A DNA stretch of 11,284 bases, from contig CAMLHI010000048.1 in NCBI GenBank assembly GCA_946479705.1, positions 1 through 11,284 on the forward strand, read 5' to 3'. Below the pieces are notes generated by a model that saw nothing but the letters and a program-made list of their open reading frames with translations, was not told the origin of the DNA and did not search any database. Position 1 is the stretch's first letter; each line of letters begins with the position of its first letter. A program made the translations under genes and the position numbers. Below are positions 7,249-11,284 of this stretch, in pieces. Source of the stretch: an uncultured Oxalobacteraceae bacterium. GTDB taxonomy: Bacteria; Pseudomonadota; Gammaproteobacteria; Burkholderiales; Burkholderiaceae.

Positions 7249-8551
7249 TCTGATCATCTTTGCCGTGGTGTTCGGCTCGATTCCGTATATCTTCAAGCGA
7301 CCCGCCCACGGCATTCTGATGTATATCTGGCTGAGCCTGATGAACCCCCATCGGCTCGCTTACGGCGCCGCCCACGATTTCCAGTTCGCCGCCGTGATCG
7401 GCGCCGTCACCATCGTCAGCCTGCTCCTGTCCAAGGAGCCGAAGAGCCTGCCATTGACCCCGGTGACGGCGATCCTGCTGATCATGATGGGCTGGATGTC
7501 CTTCACCAGTGTGTTCGCGCTGGAACCGGACCTGGTCTGGCGCGAATGGGACCGGGTCATGAAGACCTTCTTTATCACCGTGCTGGCCACCATGGCGCTG
7601 CGCACCGAGCAAGACATCAAGCGCCTGGTCTGGGTGGTGGCCCTGTCGCTGGGCATTTTCGGCCTCAAGGGCGGCATCTTTTCGATCGCCACCGGCGGCC
7701 AGTACCGTGTGTACGGTCCGGACGGCTCCTATATCGCCGAAAACAATTCGCTGGCGCTCGGCCTGCTGACCGTCATCCCGCTGCTGTGGTACCTCAAATC
7801 CCAGGCCACCAGCAAGTGGGTATCGATCGGCTTGGTGGTCATGGCAAGCGCCACCGCGATCGCCACCGTCGGCTCGTATTCGCGCGGCGGCCTGCTGGGC
7901 GGCGCGGTGATGCTGATCTTCCTGTGGCTCAAGGGCGGACAGAGGATCCGCAACGGCCTGTTGCTGGCCTGCATGGTCGGCGCCATCTATAGCCTGATGC
8001 CCGCGCAATGGTTCGCGCGCATGGACACCATTGGCGACTACAAGGCAGACGCATCCTCGATGGGGCGCATCAATGCCTGGAAGTTCGCCCTCAACGTGGC
8101 CAGCCAGAACCCGCTCGGCGGCGGCTTCAACGTCTTCAGCCGGCGCATGTTCGCGCAGTACGCACCCGATCCCCTCGATTTCCACGTCGCCCACAGTATC
8201 TATTTTCAGGTGCTCGGCGAGCATGGCTATGTGGGCCTGGCGCTGTTCCTGGCGCTGATGGTCTGCGTCTGGCGCAGCGGCACCCGCATCGTGCGCCACT
8301 GCGGCGCCAGCCCGGAGCTGAAATGGGCCGCCGACCTGGCCAAGGCCGTGCAGGTGGCGCTCATCGGCTTCGCGGTCGGCGGCGCCTTCCTGTCGCTGGC
8401 CTATTTCGACCTGTACTATGACATCATCCTGATCCTGATCTTGCTGGAAAAGCTCTTGCTGATCAAGCAGCCCGGCGCCGGCCTGCCCAGGCCGGCCGCG
8501 GCGGCCGGCGCGGCCCCCAAGACCGCTGCACGCCCCCCATTTCAATCGTAA
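7241..8551 (+). CDS. O-antigen ligase/polymerase-like membrane protein, exosortase A-associated type
   Basis: Polytopic inner-membrane protein (436 aa) of the WaaL/Wzy_C superfamily, likely joining or polymerising lipid-linked glycan in the periplasm. The N-terminus MRDLIIFAVVFGSIPYIFKR followed by YIWLSLMNPHRLAYG resembles the 'putative O-glycosylation ligase, exosortase A system-associated' family, as remembered rather than searched. About ten hydrophobic segments are visible, for example around 5-17, 47-63, 73-92, 109-120, 127-149, 168-184, 196-211, 217-230, 238-252, 328-343, 370-386 and 392-408. Key ligase features are SYSRGGLLG (212-220, Arg215) and HSIYFQVLGEHGYVG (318-332), where His318 and Glu327 form the H-x8-E-x-G signature. 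The C-terminal 25 residues are a low-complexity Ala/Pro tail. The ATG at 7241 has AGAGG about 11 nt upstream and overlaps the previous gene. Polymerase versus ligase role cannot be settled. Confidence 0.86.
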   Translation: MRDLIIFAVVFGSIPYIFKRPAHGILMYIWLSLMNPHRLAYGAAHDFQFAAVIGAVTIVSLLLSKEPKSLPLTPVTAILLIMMGWMSFTSVFALEPDLVWREWDRVMKTFFITVLATMALRTEQDIKRLVWVVALSLGIFGLKGGIFSIATGGQYRVYGPDGSYIAENNSLALGLLTVIPLLWYLKSQATSKWVSIGLVVMASATAIATVGSYSRGGLLGGAVMLIFLWLKGGQRIRNGLLLACMVGAIYSLMPAQWFARMDTIGDYKADASSMGRINAWKFALNVASQNPLGGGFNVFSRRMFAQYAPDPLDFHVAHSIYFQVLGEHGYVGLALFLALMVCVWRSGTRIVRHCGASPELKWAADLAKAVQVALIGFAVGGAFLSLAYFDLYYDIILILILLEKLLLIKQPGAGLPRPAAAAGAAPKTAARPPFQS

Positions 8552-8555
8552 AGCC

Positions 8556-10799
8556 ATGCAAACGCTCATCGCCAAAGGACTGTTCGCCACCCTGTCGCCG
8601 GCCGGTCCGCGCGCACGCCTGACGAGTTTCCTGTTCCACAAGATTCCGCTGGCGGCCGATCCGCTCACCGCCAATGAACTGGACCTGCCCCACTTCGAGC
8701 GCATTCTCGACTTCCTCACCGAGCACGCCAACATCGTGCCGCTCGGCGAGGCCAGCGCCGCGCTCGCGCGCGGCACCCTGCCGGAACGGGCGGTGGCATT
8801 GACTTTCGACGACGGCTACCGCGAGTGGATCGACCATGTGGCCGCGGCACTGCTGCGGCGCAAGCTGCCCGCGACCTTTTTTGTCACCACCGGCCAGCTG
8901 GCGGGCGCCGCGCTGTGGCATGAGCGCATTATCGCCGCCGTGCGCGCCCTGCCCGACAGCGGCGCGCGCCTGCCCTACGGCTTCGGCAATTATGCCGACC
9001 TGAGCCGGCCGGCCCAGCGCGCGCGCCTGATCGACGACTTGCAGCGACGCCTCAAGTACGCGCCGGTCGACGAGCGCGTTGGCGCCATCGCGCTGCTCGA
9101 ATCGCAGGCGGCCGGCCCGCTGGTCCTGCCGCGCCGCTTCGGCGCCGACGAGGTGCGCGCGCTGCACAGCCAGGGCTTCGAGATTGGCGGCCACACGGTG
9201 CAGCACCCGATCCTCAATGAATGCACGGCGGCCCAGGCGCGGGCCGAAATCGGCGGCTGCAAGGAAGACCTGGAAGCCATCATTGGCGGCCCCGTGCGCC
9301 TGTTCGCCTACCCCAACGGCCGCCCGCGCGAGGACTACAATTACGACCATGTGGCCATGGTCAGGGCGTGCGGCTACAAGGCGGCGCTGGCCAGCGGCGG
9401 CGGCGCCGCCAGCCGCCACTCCGACGTGTTCCAGCTGCCGCGCTTCACGCCCTGGGGCGCGGGCGATACGCGCTTCGCCTACCAGCTCACGCGCAACCTG
9501 CTCACGCCGGTCCGCTACGCGCGCGCGCCGGCGCCCGGCGACAGCGCCCATCCGGTGCGCTGCCTGCTGGTGGCCAGCACCTTCCCGCCCATCCATGGCG
9601 GCTCGGCTGTGGTGTACGGCAACCTGTGCCAGCACATGCCGGCCGGCACGGTGCGGGTGCTGGCCGCGCGCGAGCACTACGCCTCGGCCAAGGAAATCGA
9701 TGGCTGGCGCGAACACGATGCGGCGGTCAATTATCCGGTCACGCGCATTCCGCTGCTGCGCCCGCTGATGGCGCCGCCGCCGGCCAATGCGCTGGTATCG
9801 GTGTGGCGCCTGCTGGTGCAGGATCTGCCGCTGTACGCGCGCGTGCTGCTGACGGCCGGCCTGCTGGTCTACCGCCATCGCATCAACGTGGTGTGCGTGG
9901 GCGAGCTGGTGACCGGCAGCTGGCTTGGCATCGCGCTCCAGAAGCTGTTCGGCTGTAAGCTGATCGTTTATGTGCACGGCGAGGAAATCACCACCGCCAC
10001 CTCGGGCTTCCACGGCAAGCGCCGGCGCGCCTACCTGGGCGCGGCCGACAAGGTGATCGCCGTCAGCAGTTTCACCTGCGACGCCTTGACGCGCCAGATG
10101 GACGTGCGCCCGGAAGCCATCGCGCTGATCCAGAACGGGGTCGACACCGAGCGCTTCACGCCGGGCGCGCCGGATCCGGCCATCCTTGCCCGCCACAATC
10201 TGCACGGCAAGAAAGTGCTGCTGACGGTCGGCCGGCTGGTGCCGCGCAAGGGCGCCGACATGGCCGTGCTCGCCATGCAGTCGATCCGCGCCGCGCGGCC
10301 GGACGTGCATTACCTGATCATCGGCGAAGGCGAATTGCGTCCGGTGCTGGAACAGATGATCCGCGACAGCGGCCTGGCCGGCTGCGTGACCCTGGTCGGC
10401 AGCGCTTCCGAGCACGACCTGCTGTCCTATCTGCGCAGCTGCGACCTGTTCCTCATGCCGAACCGCACCATGCCGGACGGGGATACCGAAGGCTTCGGCC
10501 TGGTGTTCCGCGAAGCCAATGCCTGCCGCAAGCCGGTGGTGGGCGGACGCGCCGGCGGCGTGGTCGAGGCGGTCGTGCACGGCCAGACCGGCTTGCTGGT
10601 GGACGGCACCGATCCGCAAGCGATCGCCGACGGCGTGCTGGCCATCCTGAACGACGCGGCGCTGGCCGAACAGATGAGCGTGCGCGGGCTGCAACTGGCG
10701 CGCGACAACAATACCGTGTCGGTGGCACACACCTTCCTGACCGTCTGCGAGCGCGTGCTCAACGAGCGCGCCAGCATGCCCGCCGCCCAGATGCCGTAA
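8556..10799 (+). CDS. Bifunctional NodB-type polysaccharide deacetylase - GT4 glycosyltransferase fusion
   Basis: One uninterrupted 747-aa frame carrying two enzymes. Residues about 20-320 form a NodB-homology deacetylase: HKIPL (28-32), TFDDGY (83-88; Asp85 and Asp86), the metal-binding HTVQHP (213-218; His213 and His217) and FAYPNGRP (250-257). After a short linker (about 320-335), residues 335-747 form a GT-B GT4 enzyme: STFPPIHGGSAVVYGNL (341-357), VHGEE (473-477), IQNGVDTERF (525-534), VGRLVPRKGAD (558-568), IGEGE (589-593) and EGFGLVFREA (Glu645 and Glu653 of E-x7-E), then GGRAGGVVE. Both active sites look complete. There is no signal peptide, so deacetylation should occur in the cytoplasm on a lipid-linked or nucleotide sugar. 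It starts 4 nt after the ligase stop. No ribosome binding site of note precedes the ATG. Substrates are unknown; an N-acetylhexosamine is implied by the NodB family. Confidence 0.93.
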   Translation: MQTLIAKGLFATLSPAGPRARLTSFLFHKIPLAADPLTANELDLPHFERILDFLTEHANIVPLGEASAALARGTLPERAVALTFDDGYREWIDHVAAALLRRKLPATFFVTTGQLAGAALWHERIIAAVRALPDSGARLPYGFGNYADLSRPAQRARLIDDLQRRLKYAPVDERVGAIALLESQAAGPLVLPRRFGADEVRALHSQGFEIGGHTVQHPILNECTAAQARAEIGGCKEDLEAIIGGPVRLFAYPNGRPREDYNYDHVAMVRACGYKAALASGGGAASRHSDVFQLPRFTPWGAGDTRFAYQLTRNLLTPVRYARAPAPGDSAHPVRCLLVASTFPPIHGGSAVVYGNLCQHMPAGTVRVLAAREHYASAKEIDGWREHDAAVNYPVTRIPLLRPLMAPPPANALVSVWRLLVQDLPLYARVLLTAGLLVYRHRINVVCVGELVTGSWLGIALQKLFGCKLIVYVHGEEITTATSGFHGKRRRAYLGAADKVIAVSSFTCDALTRQMDVRPEAIALIQNGVDTERFTPGAPDPAILARHNLHGKKVLLTVGRLVPRKGADMAVLAMQSIRAARPDVHYLIIGEGELRPVLEQMIRDSGLAGCVTLVGSASEHDLLSYLRSCDLFLMPNRTMPDGDTEGFGLVFREANACRKPVVGGRAGGVVEAVVHGQTGLLVDGTDPQAIADGVLAILNDAALAEQMSVRGLQLARDNNTVSVAHTFLTVCERVLNERASMPAAQMP

Positions 10800-10824
10800 G
10801 CGGCACTTCAACCGAATCAACGAC

Positions 10825-10828
10825 AGGA
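10825..10828 (+). promoter_or_regulatory. Ribosome binding site deciding the flippase GTG start
   Basis: AGGA ends 7 nt before the GTG at 10836, a good spacing. The ATG at 10829 directly after it is in another frame and stops after three codons (Met-His-Ala), so it is not the gene start. The frame of the flippase is closed upstream by the stop of the preceding gene. Confidence 0.6.
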
Positions 10829-10835
10829 TGCACGC

Positions 10836-11284
10836 GTGAGCGCTTTAAAGAAAAACCTGGGGATGTCGTTTGCCGCCCAATACGCCGAGGTCATGATCCA
10901 GTTTATCGGCGTGATGGTCTTGGCGCGCATGATTTCGCCGGAAGACATCGGCGTGTATTCGGTGGCGGCCTTCGTGATGACGGTGCTGCACGTGTTCCGC
11001 GACTTCGGGGTGGGCAAGTACCTGATCCGCGAAGAACAGCTGACCCCGCAAAAAATCCGCTCGACCCTGGGCGTGGCGATCATCCTGGCGTGGAGCGTGG
11101 CGGTGCTCATGTTCCTCGCGCGCGACATGGTCGCCGCCTTCTACAACAACGCCCAGATCGTCGCCATCATGACGGTGATGTCGGCCAGCTTCGCGATTTC
11201 GCCGCTGGGCTCGATCTACACCTCGCTGTTCCGCCGCGACATGCAGTTCAACAAGATCCTCATCGTGCGCATCTGCAGCGCCAC
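10836..11284 (+). CDS. Wzx-type oligosaccharide flippase, N-terminal 149 codons (partial)
   Basis: Predicted inner-membrane flippase of the polysaccharide transport (PST/MOP) superfamily that would move the lipid-linked repeat unit to the periplasmic face. The frame is open to the right edge. The N-terminus (Val/fMet)-SALKKNLGMSFAAQY leads into a first membrane helix (about 17-31), then the family motif LARMISPEDIGVYSVAAF (29-46), DFGVGKYLIRE (56-66) and further helices at about 78-95 and 107-125. LFRRDMQFNK (131-140) is also typical of EPS flippases (WzxC/LPS export type). The GTG start is chosen because of the AGGA at 10825-10828; the next Met is residue 10. It follows the fusion gene by 36 nt on the same strand, which fits a repeat-unit assembly operon. 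The rest of the gene is outside the window. Confidence 0.88.
   Translation, partial: MSALKKNLGMSFAAQYAEVMIQFIGVMVLARMISPEDIGVYSVAAFVMTVLHVFRDFGVGKYLIREEQLTPQKIRSTLGVAIILAWSVAVLMFLARDMVAAFYNNAQIVAIMTVMSASFAISPLGSIYTSLFRRDMQFNKILIVRICSA

Noticed and set aside
7223..8776. A 517-codon minus-strand frame opposite the ligase-like gene
   Set aside because: It has a compositionally biased (His/Gln/Ala/Asp) sequence without motifs. The plus-strand protein has clear membrane segments and the ligase signature.
8463..10820. A 785-codon open frame on the minus strand opposite the deacetylase-GT4 gene
   Set aside because: It is a shadow of GC-rich codon usage. The translation is rich in Arg, Ala, His, Gln and Gly with no recognisable domain, while the plus-strand frame has two complete enzyme domains.
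10829..10840. Three-codon ORF (Met-His-Ala-stop) before the flippase start
   Set aside because: The ATG touches the AGGA with no spacing, so it is not a plausible start. The site is better explained as the ribosome binding site of the GTG at 10836.

Overview
The window is one contiguous surface-polysaccharide (exopolysaccharide or glycan) biosynthesis locus from a GC-rich proteobacterium. Codon usage is strongly GC-biased at third positions. The proteins look most like those of Oxalobacteraceae (Massilia/Duganella/Telluria-type Betaproteobacteria). That placement is a judgement from remembered protein families, not a search result. One gene resembles the O-antigen-ligase-like proteins that accompany exosortase A (PEP-CTERM sorting) loci, so this may be part of an exosortase A-associated EPS cluster. 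No exosortase, initiating sugar transferase or export (Wza/Wzc-like) gene lies inside the window.

Layout: two divergent gene sets face away from an AT-rich control region at about 4545-4894. The leftward (minus) set is a UDP-glucose 6-dehydrogenase, a UDP-glucuronate 4-epimerase overlapping it by 4 nt, a membrane acyltransferase with a C-terminal SGNH domain, and the first 42 codons of a mannose-1-phosphate guanylyltransferase cut by the window edge. The rightward (plus) set is two GT4 glycosyltransferases, a ligase/polymerase-like membrane protein, a long protein joining a NodB-type deacetylase to a third GT4 glycosyltransferase, and the first 149 codons of a Wzx-type flippase cut by the right edge. 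Most junctions overlap or are separated by only a few bases, so each arm reads as one operon.

Working model: the left arm supplies activated sugars (UDP-GlcA, UDP-GalA, GDP-Man) and O-acyl decoration. The right arm assembles the lipid-linked repeat unit, deacetylates an N-acetyl sugar on the cytoplasmic side, flips the product and transfers or polymerises it in the periplasm. The control region carries back-to-back sigma70-like promoters around a 9+4+9 inverted repeat that could let one regulator control both arms. It also holds a second palindrome and a possible 8-codon leader ORF in the dehydrogenase leader.

The most unusual items are the deacetylase-GT4 fusion and the structured divergent control region. 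No RNA genes, CRISPR arrays, insertion sequences or attachment sites were seen.
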